A stretch of 64,000 nucleotides of DNA from positions 1 through 64,000 of the forward strand of contig NZ_JYLF01000012.1 of the NCBI RefSeq assembly GCF_001043055.1, in the 5' to 3' direction. A program made the translations under genes and the position numbers. The stretch is from Pseudomonas weihenstephanensis (GTDB lineage: Bacteria; Pseudomonadota; Gammaproteobacteria; Pseudomonadales; Pseudomonadaceae). Of the stretch, positions 20,512-28,265 are shown piece by piece (within the stretch, counting starts at the first letter, position 1; each line of letters begins with the position of its first letter). The notes beneath the pieces are model-generated. The model made no database searches. It was not told where the DNA came from and saw only the letters and a list, made by a program, of their open reading frames with translations.

Positions 20512-21338
20512 TGTCTGACGTAGAAGTGATTGACGCTGTAGACCCGCAGGCCGGTGCCCAGCAAGAACTGCCGTTTGCGATGGTGTATGGCCAGGCCGTC
20601 ATCGAAATGCCGCAAGACCTGTACATCCCGCCGGATGCGCTGGAGGTGTTTCTCGATGCGTTCGAAGGCCCGCTCGACTTGCTGCTGTACCTGATTCGCA
20701 AACAAAATATCGACATTCTTGACATCCCGGTGGCTGAAATTACCCGCCAATACATGGGTTATGTCGAATTGATGAAGACGGTGCGCCTTGAATTGGCGGC
20801 CGAGTATCTGGTGATGGCGGCCATGCTGGCCGAGATCAAGTCGCGCATGCTGCTGCCGCGCTCGGTCGAGATCGAAGAAGACGAAGGCGATCCGCGTGCT
20901 GAACTGATTCGCCGCTTGCAGCAGTACGAGCGTTTCAAGGCTGCGGCTGAAGGCATCGACGGCCTCGAACGGGTCGGACGTGACGTGTTCGTGCCCAAGC
21001 TGGACGCTCCCCAGGCCCGTGCGCGCAAATTGGTGCCGGATGTGGCGCTGGAAGAGTTGCTGATGTCGATGGCTGAAGTGCTGCGTCGCTCTGACATGTT
21101 CGAAAGTCACCAGGTCAGCCGCGAAGCGCTGTCCACCCGTGAGCGCATGAGTGATGTGCTGGAACGCCTCAAAGGCGGCGGTTTTGTACCCTTTAGTGAG
21201 CTGTTTACCGCAGAAGAGGGGCGTTTGGGGGTGGTGGTAACCTTTATGGCCATCCTTGAGCTGGTCAAGGAGTCCTTGATCGAGTTGGTACAGAACGAGC
21301 CCTACGCGGCGATCCATGTGCGGGCGCGAGCCGAATAA
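20511..21338 (+). CDS. scpA: Segregation and condensation protein A
   Basis: The 275-residue kleisin ScpA normally bridges an SMC dimer with ScpB in chromosome condensation. Visible: the N-terminal domain with FEGPLDLLLYLIRKQNIDILDIPVAEITRQY (in part), the AAEYLVMAAMLAEIKSRMLLP helix, and a C-terminal winged helix (EGRLGVVVTFMAILELVKE). It lies between yciO and scpB, with 12 bases before scpB. No smc gene is in the window; Pseudomonas may pair these with SMC or MksB. Confidence 0.94.
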   Translation: MSDVEVIDAVDPQAGAQQELPFAMVYGQAVIEMPQDLYIPPDALEVFLDAFEGPLDLLLYLIRKQNIDILDIPVAEITRQYMGYVELMKTVRLELAAEYLVMAAMLAEIKSRMLLPRSVEIEEDEGDPRAELIRRLQQYERFKAAAEGIDGLERVGRDVFVPKLDAPQARARKLVPDVALEELLMSMAEVLRRSDMFESHQVSREALSTRERMSDVLERLKGGGFVPFSELFTAEEGRLGVVVTFMAILELVKESLIELVQNEPYAAIHVRARAE

Positions 21339-21350
21339 AGAGCTGAAACC

Positions 21351-22244
21351 ATGAATTTGACTGATCCCCGTGAGCTGGCCACGTTGCTTGAGGCCTTTCT
21401 GTTGGCCTCGGGAAAGCCTCAAAGCCTTGAACGGTTGTTTGAACTGTTTGAAGAGGGTGAACGCCCGCAGCCTCCGGTGTTCAAGAAGGCCCTGGAGTTG
21501 CTGCGCAAATCCTGCGAGGGCCGTTCGTTTGAACTTAAAGAAGTCGCCTCTGGCTATCGCCTGCAAATTCGCGACGCGTTTTCGCCGTGGGTGGGGCGTT
21601 TGTGGGAAGAGCGCCCGCAGCGTTACTCGCGGGCAATGCTCGAAACCATGGCGCTGATTGCTTATCGTCAGCCCATTACCCGGGGCGAAATTGAAGATGT
21701 GCGCGGTGTGGCGGTCAACAGCCATATTGTTAAAACCCTGCTGGAGCGCGAGTGGATTCGCATCGTCGGCTATCGCGAAGTGCCAGGGCGACCCGCAATG
21801 TTTGCCACCACCAAAGGTTTTCTCGATCACTTCAACCTCAAAAACCTCGACGACCTGCCGCCGCTTGCTGAACTGCGCGAGCTTGAGCCCGATCCGATTC
21901 TCGACTTCGACGATGCCCCGGTGCCTGATCACATTCAGGCGCTGGCGGATGAAAGCGCCGAGCCTGAGGAGCCGAAAGACGAAACCAGCTTCCGTAGCTT
22001 GCTCACGGAACTGGACTCGATGGAAGAAGGTCTTAAAACCGACTTCGATGATTTGCTGCGTGAAGACTTGGTTAAAGAGGCGCCCGCGCCTGAGGTGCCG
22101 GCGACCGATGCCGAACAGGCACGTAGCCAACTGCTGGCAGCCGTGGCGGCGCTTGAGCTGGCGCCTGGCATGAGCGATGAAGAGTTGGAAGCGCAAGCCC
22201 TGGCTGACGCCATCGAGCAAGAGCGACTTGAGCGCGAAGACTGA
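21351..22244 (+). CDS. scpB: Segregation and condensation protein B
   Basis: The 297-residue ScpB has two winged helices: the first near residues 5-80 (ELATLLEAFLLASGKPQSLERL) and the second near 90-170 with YSRAMLETMALIAYRQPITRGEIEDVRGV and the conserved VGYREVPGRPAMFATTKGF. About 110 acidic residues form a low-complexity C-terminal tail (EPEEPKDETSF), longer than in Gram-positive ScpB. It lies 12 bases after scpA. A REP-like hairpin follows its stop. Confidence 0.94.
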   Translation: MNLTDPRELATLLEAFLLASGKPQSLERLFELFEEGERPQPPVFKKALELLRKSCEGRSFELKEVASGYRLQIRDAFSPWVGRLWEERPQRYSRAMLETMALIAYRQPITRGEIEDVRGVAVNSHIVKTLLEREWIRIVGYREVPGRPAMFATTKGFLDHFNLKNLDDLPPLAELRELEPDPILDFDDAPVPDHIQALADESAEPEEPKDETSFRSLLTELDSMEEGLKTDFDDLLREDLVKEAPAPEVPATDAEQARSQLLAAVAALELAPGMSDEELEAQALADAIEQERLERED

Positions 22245-22254
22245 CGTTGCCCAC

Positions 22255-22283
22255 AGGCGCTGGCGCAGCCTGCGCCAGCGCCT
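22255..22283. repeat. Perfect 13-bp REP-like palindrome
   Basis: AGGCGCTGGCGCA, GCC and TGCGCCAGCGCCT form a perfect 13-bp stem with a 3-base loop, just after scpB. It is the cleanest member of the GC-rich hairpin family in the window. Confidence 0.75.
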
Positions 22284-22318
22284 ACGGTATTTGCGTATTT
22301 TTCTGGAGGTCTCAAAGC

Positions 22319-22510
22319 ATGAGTGCCCTCAAAGATCCCTGTATTGGCGTGTGTAAATTTGCCGATGACGTTTGCCTCGGCTGCGGACGTTCTAAGCGCG
22401 AAATCAAGGCCTGGAAGACACTCGACAAAGATGAAAAGCGTGCGGTACTGGCGCAAGCCGACTTGCGTTTGCTGACACTTGGCGCCACCGGTCGGCGGAA
22501 AAACAAGTAA
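22319..22510 (+). CDS. DUF1289 small Cys-rich protein
   Basis: The 63-residue protein has the DUF1289 pattern CIGVCKFADDVCLGCGR (four Cys that probably bind zinc or an Fe-S cluster), then REIKAWKTLDKDEKRAVLAQAD. The family has no proven function. The ATG at 22319 has GGAGGT upstream and begins the conserved part; an in-frame start 24 codons earlier would fall in the REP hairpin, so it was not used. Confidence 0.88.
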   Translation: MSALKDPCIGVCKFADDVCLGCGRSKREIKAWKTLDKDEKRAVLAQADLRLLTLGATGRRKNK

Positions 22511-22654
22511 GCCTGGCAGAACACGACTCGCCTTTGATGCGAAATGCGCAACATCAGCGTATGATTCGCGACCCTTTGCGGCGCAACTGCGTCACAAGGC
22601 CCATTTTTTACAGCTCAGGCGCTCGCCTGAATTGACACACCGGGAGGTGCCCAG

Positions 22655-23851
22655 ATGAAAGATCTAGACCCTAAAGACAGCCAGGAAATTGGCCCAGCAG
22701 GCGAGAAACTGCAAAAAGTACTCGCCCGCATCGGCGTTGGCTCGCGTCGCGACGTAGAAAGTTGGATCAGCCAGGGCCGCATCAAGGTCAATGGCAAGGA
22801 TGCAACCCTGGGTCTGCGCGTTGACCTGCACGACGCCATCTCCATTGATGGCAAGGTGATCAAGCGCGAAGAGGCCGCCGAATCGGTGCGCCGCGTGATC
22901 ATGTACAACAAGCCTGACGGCGAAATCTGCACCCGTGACGACCCTGAAGGCCGTCCAACCGTATTCGACAAGTTGCCGCGCCCTAAAGAAGGTCGCTGGA
23001 TCAACATCGGTCGTCTCGATATCAACACCACCGGCTTGCTGATGTTCACCACTGACGGTGAGCTGGCGAACCGTCTGATGCACCCCTCCTACGAAATGGA
23101 CCGTGAATACGCGGTACGTGTACGTGGCGAAGTGGATGACGAGATGATCGAGCGCCTCAAGGCGGGCGTGGTGCTGGAAGACGGCCCAGCGCGTTTCACC
23201 GACATCAAACAGGCGCCGGGCGGCGAAGGCTTTAACCATTGGTACCACTGTGTGGTGATGGAAGGCCGTAACCGTGAAGTACGTCGTTTGTGGGAATCTC
23301 AGGGTCTGGTGGTCAGCCGTCTGAAGCGCGTGCGTTTCGGCCCGGTGTTCCTCAACTCTGACCTGCCGATGGGTCGCTGGCGTGAAATGGGTCAGTACGA
23401 GGTGGACATTCTCAGCGCTGAAGTCGGCCTCACGCCGGTTGCCATGCCAGAGATGAATGCCAAGAACAAAGACAAGCTTGAGCGTTTGCAGCGTAAGTCC
23501 TCGCGCCCTGTGGCCCGTGCCGACCGTGTTGCACGCACTGTGCGTCCGGCCGAGGGTGCGCCATTGGCACCGCGTCCAGCGCGCCAGCCGCACATCGAAG
23601 GTGAGCGTCCAGCACGTCCGGCGCGTGATGAAGCCGCGCGCCCGGCACGCAAGCCAGCGGGCCGTACTGACCGTGTGCCAGCAGGTCGTGGTGCACCGGT
23701 TGCCGAGCGTCCAAGCGAAATGAACAAGCGCCCGGGCAAGCCGACGCGTCAAGGCCCCAAGCTGGTTGACGATGCACCGTCCGGCAAGCGCCGCGGCGCA
23801 CCGGCCGGTTCCGGTCAGCGTCCAGGCTTCGGTCGTCGCAAGCCGCAGTAA
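22655..23851 (+). CDS. rluB: 23S rRNA pseudouridine(2605) synthase RluB
   Basis: The 398-residue enzyme isomerises U2605 of 23S rRNA. It has an S4 RNA-binding domain (GEKLQKVLARIGVGSRRDVE...), the RsuA/RluB catalytic motif GRLDINTTGLLMFT with the catalytic Asp, and RNREVRRLWESQGLVVSRLKR. Residues beyond about 275 form a long disordered tail rich in Arg, Pro and Ala (RPARPARDEAARPARKPAGR), presumably RNA-binding and typical of the gamma-proteobacterial form. A GGGAGGTG ribosome site precedes the ATG. A TATGAT -10-like hexamer lies about 90 bases upstream. Confidence 0.94.
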   Translation: MKDLDPKDSQEIGPAGEKLQKVLARIGVGSRRDVESWISQGRIKVNGKDATLGLRVDLHDAISIDGKVIKREEAAESVRRVIMYNKPDGEICTRDDPEGRPTVFDKLPRPKEGRWINIGRLDINTTGLLMFTTDGELANRLMHPSYEMDREYAVRVRGEVDDEMIERLKAGVVLEDGPARFTDIKQAPGGEGFNHWYHCVVMEGRNREVRRLWESQGLVVSRLKRVRFGPVFLNSDLPMGRWREMGQYEVDILSAEVGLTPVAMPEMNAKNKDKLERLQRKSSRPVARADRVARTVRPAEGAPLAPRPARQPHIEGERPARPARDEAARPARKPAGRTDRVPAGRGAPVAERPSEMNKRPGKPTRQGPKLVDDAPSGKRRGAPAGSGQRPGFGRRKPQ

Positions 23852-23871
23852 GCGTGTAGCGCGGTAAACAA

Positions 23872-23900
23872 AACGCCAACCCTCGGGTTGGCGTTTTTTT
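23872..23900 (+). terminator. Rho-independent terminator of rluB
   Basis: AACGCCAACCC, a TC loop and GGGTTGGCGTT form an 11-bp perfect stem, with TTTTT following directly. It starts 20 bases after the rluB stop. Confidence 0.93.
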
Positions 23901-24240
23901 ATGCGTGTAAAACCTGATGGCGTCGTCAGCGCAGCCTGCGCATCTTGTCAGGGGCTACAGATACTCATTCAAAATCAAAGGATTAGGGCTGCGACAATCA
24001 GTCGCCCGCGTGCATGTAGTGTTTATGGTGGAAATAATTCTTTACGCTTAGTCAATAAATCGTGACGAATACTGCCTCTTTTACCCCTTGGAGCGAGGAA
24101 AGCACGGTTGTGTATAGAAAGTTTTCCGCGTTTTACAGATTTGTGACGTTTACGGGCCGAACTGCGGCTTGTTTCGTCTTGCTATCGGCTGTGTGATGGG
24201 ATCTTGCCTACGAGCGGGTGTACAATGCGCGGCGTTTTAA
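23901..24240 (+). other. Intergenic region upstream of the aroP leader
   Basis: No gene is seen in these 340 bases. The notable features are a small REP-like hairpin (GCGCA-GCC-TGCGC near 23933-23945), an AT-richer stretch, and a TACAAT -10 hexamer at 24221-24226, 15 bases before the structured leader. That -10 lacks a clear -35 at the normal distance, but it is the best candidate for the aroP promoter. Confidence 0.4.
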
Positions 24241-24369
24241 CTGTGACTCAATGGCGTAACCGCGCTTTTTGCGCCGCTCGGCGATGTGCTGATTGGCCAA
24301 AACCTCAAGGCTAACCCGCCTTGTTAACTCCGCAATGCCATAAGCCTTGCGGGTTCGATTCCGTCACAG
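24241..24369 (+). ncRNA. Candidate structured RNA leader of aroP
   Basis: CTGTGAC (24241-24247) can pair with GTCACAG (24363-24369) to close a 129-base domain. Inside it are three local hairpins: GCGC-TTTTT-GCGC (24262-24274), CAAGGC/GCCTTG (24306-24323) and CCGCAA/TTGCGG (24330-24352). This is a multi-branched layout like that of riboswitch aptamers. The 3' strand of the closing helix can instead pair with GTGAC at 24384-24388, part of the Shine-Dalgarno of the next ORF. No known class is recognised. The function is inference. Confidence 0.4.
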
Positions 24370-24390
24370 ATAAAAACAAACAGGTGACGC

Positions 24391-24492
24391 ATGACTCGTG
24401 AAACAACCATGGATTCCTGGCGTCTGCGCTGGGGTTTGATTTGTGTTGTAGACCCTTCGATCACTGCCGGTGCTCAAGCGAAAACGCACTGA
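24391..24492 (+). CDS. Upstream ORF (33 aa) in the aroP leader, possible leader peptide
   Basis: The ATG has a good ribosome site (CAGGTGACGC-ATG). The 33-residue peptide contains Trp10 and Trp14 in SWRLRWG, and Asp21-Pro22, and stops 32 bases before the aroP ATG. The bases directly after the Trp14 codon, GGTTTGAT (24433-24440), pair perfectly with ATCAAACC (24498-24505) before aroP. The neighbouring GGGTT can also pair with AACCC at 24514-24518, near the aroP start. A ribosome stalled at the Trp codons would disrupt either pairing. A regulatory leader peptide is therefore plausible. It might instead be a chance short ORF. Confidence 0.45.
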   Translation: MTRETTMDSWRLRWGLICVVDPSITAGAQAKTH

Positions 24493-24524
24493 ATGCCATC
24501 AAACCTTGTGTGGAACCCTTTTTA

Positions 24525-25946
24525 ATGAGTGGACAAACCTCGCATTCGGGCGAGCTTAAACGCGGCCTGAAAAATCGCCATATCCAGCTGATTGCCCTGG
24601 GTGGCGCGATCGGTACTGGCTTGTTCCTCGGCTCGGCCGGGGTACTGAAATCTGCCGGCCCGTCGATGATTCTGGGCTATGCAATCTGCGGCTTCATTGC
24701 CTTTATGATCATGCGCCAGCTCGGCGAAATGATCGTTGAAGAGCCGGTAGCCGGCTCCTTCAGCCACTTCGCGCACAAATACTGGGGCGGCTTTGCCGGC
24801 TTCATGTCGGGCTGGAACTGTTGGGTGCTGTACATCCTGGTCGGCATGTCGGAACTGACGGCCGTGGGTAAATACGTGCACTACTGGTGGCCCGAGATCC
24901 CGACCTGGGCGTCGGCGGCGGCGTTCTTCGTGCTGATCAACGTAATCAACCTGACCAACGTCAAAGTGTTTGGCGAGGCCGAGTTCTGGTTCGCGATCAT
25001 TAAAGTGGTGGCCATCGTGGGCATGATCGCCCTGGGCAGCTACTTGCTGGTCAGCGGCAGTGGCGGCCCGCAAGCATCGGTCAGTAACCTGTGGGAGCAC
25101 GGGGGCTTCTTCCCGCATGGCATTACCGGCCTGGTGATGGCAATGGCCTTCATCATGTTCTCGTTTGGCGGTCTGGAGATGCTCGGTTTCACCGCAGCAG
25201 AAGCCGACAAGCCGCGCACGGTGATCCCTAAAGCGATCAATCAGGTGATCTACCGCATCCTGATTTTCTACATCGGCGCTCTGGTGGTGCTGTTGTCCCT
25301 GACGCCGTGGGATGCGTTGCTCGAAACGCTCAACGCCGGTGGCGACAGCTACAGCAGCAGCCCGTTTGTGCAGGTGTTCTCCATGCTGGGCAGCAACACT
25401 GCTGCGCACATCCTCAACTTTGTGGTCTTGACCGCGGCATTGTCGGTGTACAACAGCGGCACCTACTGCAACAGCCGCATGTTGCTGGGCATGGCGCAGC
25501 AGGGCGATGCTCCCAAAGTGCTGGCCAAAATCGACACGCGCGGCGTGCCGGTAAACTCGATCCTGGCCTCGGCCGCGGTGACGGTGATTGCTGTGCTGCT
25601 CAACTATTTGATGCCGCACGACGCGCTGGAACTGTTGATGTCGCTGGTGGTGGCCACCTTGGTGATCAACTGGGCGATGATCAGCTTCTCGCACTTCAAG
25701 TTCCGTCAGCACATGGACAAAACCGCACAAACCCCGCTGTTCAAAGCGTTGTGGTACCCGTACGGCAACTACATCTGTCTGGCGTTTGTGGCGTTCATTC
25801 TGGTCATCATGCTGATGATCCCGGGCATTCGCGTGTCGGTGTACGCGATTCCGGTGTGGGTGGCCTTCATGTGGGTGTGCTTCTTGATCAAGGGCAGGCG
25901 CGAAGCGCACGCTTCGACCGCAGCTTACGGCTCGGCCGGCAAGTAA
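24525..25946 (+). CDS. aroP: Aromatic amino acid permease AroP-like (APC family)
   Basis: The 473-residue APC transporter has twelve membrane helices, the opening GELKRGLKNRHIQLIALGGAIG-type helix with the unwound GTGLF motif, and MIMRQLGEMIVEEPVAGSF, all typical of the AroP/PheP/ProY group. The aromatic assignment is by overall resemblance to AroP and by neighbourhood: arfB and phhC-phhB-phhA with phhR follow, as near aroP2 in P. aeruginosa. The ATG at 24525 follows weak GTGGAA; an in-frame start 28 codons upstream overlaps the upstream ORF and lacks conserved residues. The weak SD suits a gene controlled by its leader. Confidence 0.82.
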   Translation: MSGQTSHSGELKRGLKNRHIQLIALGGAIGTGLFLGSAGVLKSAGPSMILGYAICGFIAFMIMRQLGEMIVEEPVAGSFSHFAHKYWGGFAGFMSGWNCWVLYILVGMSELTAVGKYVHYWWPEIPTWASAAAFFVLINVINLTNVKVFGEAEFWFAIIKVVAIVGMIALGSYLLVSGSGGPQASVSNLWEHGGFFPHGITGLVMAMAFIMFSFGGLEMLGFTAAEADKPRTVIPKAINQVIYRILIFYIGALVVLLSLTPWDALLETLNAGGDSYSSSPFVQVFSMLGSNTAAHILNFVVLTAALSVYNSGTYCNSRMLLGMAQQGDAPKVLAKIDTRGVPVNSILASAAVTVIAVLLNYLMPHDALELLMSLVVATLVINWAMISFSHFKFRQHMDKTAQTPLFKALWYPYGNYICLAFVAFILVIMLMIPGIRVSVYAIPVWVAFMWVCFLIKGRREAHASTAAYGSAGK

Positions 25947-25960
25947 GCGTTACCCTGACT

Positions 25961-25996
25961 AACAACCAACCCGGCCATGGCGCCGGGTTTGTTGTT
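25961..25996 (+). terminator. Terminator after aroP
   Basis: AACAACCAACCCGG and CCGGGTTTGTTGTT form a 14-bp stem with one mismatch and an 8-base loop, 15 bases after the stop. The T-rich 3' arm substitutes for a clean T-run. Confidence 0.75.
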
Positions 25997-26037
25997 TGTG
26001 GGGTATCCTGCACGCCCTGAAAACGGACCCTTTTGTA

Positions 26038-26451
26038 ATGCTGGTGATTTCCAACAACGTGCACATCCCCGACGCCGAGATCGAACTCACGGCGATTCGC
26101 GCCCAAGGCGCGGGCGGTCAGAACGTCAACAAAGTCTCAAGCGCCATGCACTTGCGCTTTGACATCCCCAACTCGTCGTTGCCGCCGTTTTACAAAGAGC
26201 GGCTGCTGGCGCTGCGTGACAGTCGCATTACCAGTGATGGCGTATTGATCATCAAGGCGCAGCAATACCGCACCCAGGAGCAGAACCGCGCCGATGCGCT
26301 GGAGCGTTTGCTGGCGTTGATTGTGAGCGCGACCAAGGTCGAGAAAAAGCGCCGTCCCACCAAGCCGACGCTGGGGTCAAAAAAACGTCGGCTCGAATCC
26401 AAAACCAAGCGCGGCAACATCAAGGCGGGGCGCGGCAAAGTGGATTTTTGA
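26038..26451 (+). CDS. arfB: Alternative ribosome-rescue factor ArfB (YaeJ)
   Basis: The 137-residue peptidyl-tRNA hydrolase releases stalled ribosomes without trans-translation. It has the GGQ catalytic loop (RAQGAGGQNVNKVSS, near residue 25), a short RF1-like domain and a basic C-terminal tail (KKRRPTKPTLGSKKRRLESK) that enters the mRNA channel. The ATG at 26038 gives the usual length; the in-frame start 14 codons earlier overlaps the aroP terminator region. Confidence 0.93.
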   Translation: MLVISNNVHIPDAEIELTAIRAQGAGGQNVNKVSSAMHLRFDIPNSSLPPFYKERLLALRDSRITSDGVLIIKAQQYRTQEQNRADALERLLALIVSATKVEKKRRPTKPTLGSKKRRLESKTKRGNIKAGRGKVDF

Positions 26452-26479
26452 TCCCGTTGCCGGGGTCGACGTAGAGACC

Positions 26480-27658
26480 CTAGGTTGCGCGGGCCTGGCG
26501 GTAGAGGTACACGCTCAGCATCAGCCCGCTAAACGCGGCCAGTGCGGCGAACAAGAAGATCGAGGCAAAACCAAAGCCTGCCGCCACGGCGCCCACCAGT
26601 GGCCCGGTGATACCCAGCGATAAATCGATAAACAACGAATACGCCCCCACGGCGGCCCCGCGGCTTGAGGCAGGCACCAGATTCACCGCTTCAACCCCCA
26701 GCGCCGGGAAGACCAGCGAGAAGCCAAATCCGCTCAGCGCCGCACCGGCCAGCGCCAGTTGCGGGTTGGGTGCCAGCCATAACCCCAGCAGACCCACGGT
26801 TTCGACGCTCAAGCAGGCAATTGCAACACGGAAGCCGCCGATGCGATTTATCAGGTTGCCGAACAGCAGTCGCGCACCGATAAAACTGGCGCCGAACAGG
26901 CTGAGGCACAGCACGGCGTTTTCCCAATGCTGGGTTGCGTAGTACAGGGTGATGAACGTGGCGATGGTGCCAAACCCGATAGAACCCAGCGCCAGCCCGG
27001 TGCCGTGGGGCAGGACGCGGCCCAGAACATGCAAAAACGGCAGGCGCACGCCACTGACGATCGGCGCCGCCAGCTTGGGCCACGCCAACAATAAGCCCAG
27101 CACCGCCAGCGCAATGATGCTGGCACCCATGCTCCACATGCCCCAGTGGTTGACCATCAGCACGCCCAGCGGAGCGCCGATGGCGATTGCCCCGTAACTG
27201 GCGATGCCGTTCCACGAGATCACTTTGGCGGTGTTGTGCGCGCCTACGCGGCCGATGCCCCAGCCAATCGAGCCTGAGCCGACCAGGCTTTCGGCGCTGC
27301 CCAGCACCAGTCGCCCGAGCAGCAGGCTGGCAAGGCTCAGGGCGGGCATCGCCGACAGCCAACTGGAGAGCAGCATAAATACGCCGCTCAGACCGCACCC
27401 GGCCAGGCCGTACATGACCGCGCGCTTGCTGCCCAGGTTGTCGATGATGCGGCTGGCGTACGGGCGACTCAGCAGCGTGGCCAGGTATTGCACGCTGATC
27501 ACCAGCCCGGCGATGACGGTGCCGTAACCCAGGTGGTTGTGAACGTAGCCGGGTAATACCGCCAGCGCAATGCCGATGTTCAGATAGCCAATGAAGGTAA
27601 ACAGCACGATGGACATCACTTGCAGCGTGATTGCCAGGGGGCGTTGTGTTTCAGGCAT
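26480..27658 (-). CDS. MFS transporter (YhhS/YfcJ type)
   Basis: The 392-residue protein has twelve membrane helices and MFS motif A-like RPYASRIIDNLGSKRA. It resembles the YhhS/YfcJ (UPF0226) exporters: LAVLPGYVHNHLG opens the second helix region, GSGSIGWGIGRVG and KVISWNGIASYGA are family segments, and FSLVFPALGVEAVN lies in the second half. Substrates are unknown; YhhS was linked to arabinose and glyphosate efflux. It follows the 58-residue gene by 18 bases on the same strand and may share its transcript. Confidence 0.87.
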   Translation of the reverse strand: MPETQRPLAITLQVMSIVLFTFIGYLNIGIALAVLPGYVHNHLGYGTVIAGLVISVQYLATLLSRPYASRIIDNLGSKRAVMYGLAGCGLSGVFMLLSSWLSAMPALSLASLLLGRLVLGSAESLVGSGSIGWGIGRVGAHNTAKVISWNGIASYGAIAIGAPLGVLMVNHWGMWSMGASIIALAVLGLLLAWPKLAAPIVSGVRLPFLHVLGRVLPHGTGLALGSIGFGTIATFITLYYATQHWENAVLCLSLFGASFIGARLLFGNLINRIGGFRVAIACLSVETVGLLGLWLAPNPQLALAGAALSGFGFSLVFPALGVEAVNLVPASSRGAAVGAYSLFIDLSLGITGPLVGAVAAGFGFASIFLFAALAAFSGLMLSVYLYRQARAT

Positions 27659-27676
27659 GGGCGCAGGTCCTGCGGA

Positions 27677-27853
27677 TTAAAGCGGTGCAACCAGGCGGGT
27701 TGCAATCAGGGCGGCCAGGGCGTTTTCCTGGGTGCCGAAACGCTGGAGCAGGGTGGCTTGTTTTTCGGGGGTCAGGCGCTCCCACAGCTCGATCATTTTT
27801 TCGGCTGTGCCGATCAGTACGCTGGCTTGGGTGTCGCTGAAAGAATCAGTCAC
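27677..27853 (-). CDS. Small hypothetical protein (58 aa)
   Basis: From GTG 27853 the frame encodes 58 residues with a protein-like composition: SFSDTQASVLIGTAEKMIEL then WERLTPEKQATLLQRFG, two predicted helices with alternating charged and hydrophobic residues, and a helical end ALAALIATRLVAPL. Upstream in-frame codons are Arg/Ser/Pro-rich and overlap another gene, so they were not used. The ribosome site is weak (GGA 8-10 bases before). It is not a family I recognise. It is probably co-transcribed with the MFS gene. Confidence 0.55.
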   Translation of the reverse strand: MTDSFSDTQASVLIGTAEKMIELWERLTPEKQATLLQRFGTQENALAALIATRLVAPL

Positions 27854-27891
27854 GCGGGAATCCGGGGTTGAGAACGGTGCGGCGATTGTGT

Positions 27892-27930
27892 CAGGCGGTA
27901 TGAAAAGCTGAAAGCTTTTCGCACCGCCTG
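27892..27930. repeat. 39-base interrupted palindrome
   Basis: CAGGCGGT-AT-GAAAAGCT-GAA-AGCTTTTC-GC-ACCGCCTG pairs as two 8-bp stems separated by a 2x2 internal loop. It lies between the 58-aa and 43-aa genes. It may be a terminator-like or REP-like hairpin; no T-run is adjacent. Confidence 0.65.
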
Positions 27931-27941
27931 AGTGCGAACCG

Positions 27942-28073
27942 TCAGTCTTCGCTGTCGGCCTTGAGGCTTTCAGGGGCCTCGTCCAGTGCGGGGTTTTCGC
28001 CACTGGTGTGTTGCGGGGTCGGCTGCTGAGTTTCATGCAGGCTTGGGAAGGGGAGGTTTGGGATTTCGTGCAT
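27942..28073 (-). CDS. Small hypothetical protein (43 aa)
   Basis: A 43-codon ORF begins MHEIPNLPFPSLHETQQPTP and ends ESLKADSED. The start has a strong ribosome site (GAGGAG, 7 bases before ATG), which supports real translation. The protein is proline-rich and acidic, without membrane or signal segments, and is not a family I recognise. It lies between phhC and the 58-aa gene on the same strand. Confidence 0.6.
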   Translation of the reverse strand: MHEIPNLPFPSLHETQQPTPQHTSGENPALDEAPESLKADSED

Positions 28074-28230
28074 CGTCGCGCTCCTCGCAAGGTGTGTTTT
28101 TAAATCGCTGGGTACATCGGCGCTTTTAAAAAGCTTGGGCAGGATACATGACCGGGTGTGACAATTTGTCTTTTTTTACGTCTGGCGGGGCTTTGTGGCG
28201 AACTTTTCATGTTGCTGTTGTCGTGCAAGC

Positions 28231-28252
28231 AGGCGCGAGCAAGCCCGCGCCT
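28231..28252. repeat. REP-like hairpin after phhC
   Basis: AGGCGCG and CGCGCCT form a 7-bp stem around AGCAAGCC, 14 bases beyond the phhC stop on the minus strand. The GCGAGCAAGC core is typical of Pseudomonas REP elements. Confidence 0.55.
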
Positions 28253-28265
28253 GGCGTTGCCACCG

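Noticed and set aside
19992..22220. 742-residue open frame on the minus strand
   Set aside because: It is the antisense shadow of yciO, scpA and scpB, whose motifs and coupled starts are clear on the plus strand.
24241..24369. tRNA-like element
   Set aside because: A 7-bp end helix and a GGTTCGATTCC T-loop motif suggested a tRNA, but the T-stem has mismatches and there is no D-arm or anticodon arm.
24522..25910. 462-residue minus-strand frame
   Set aside because: Shadow of aroP; His/Arg/Gln-rich as expected for antisense of a membrane protein.
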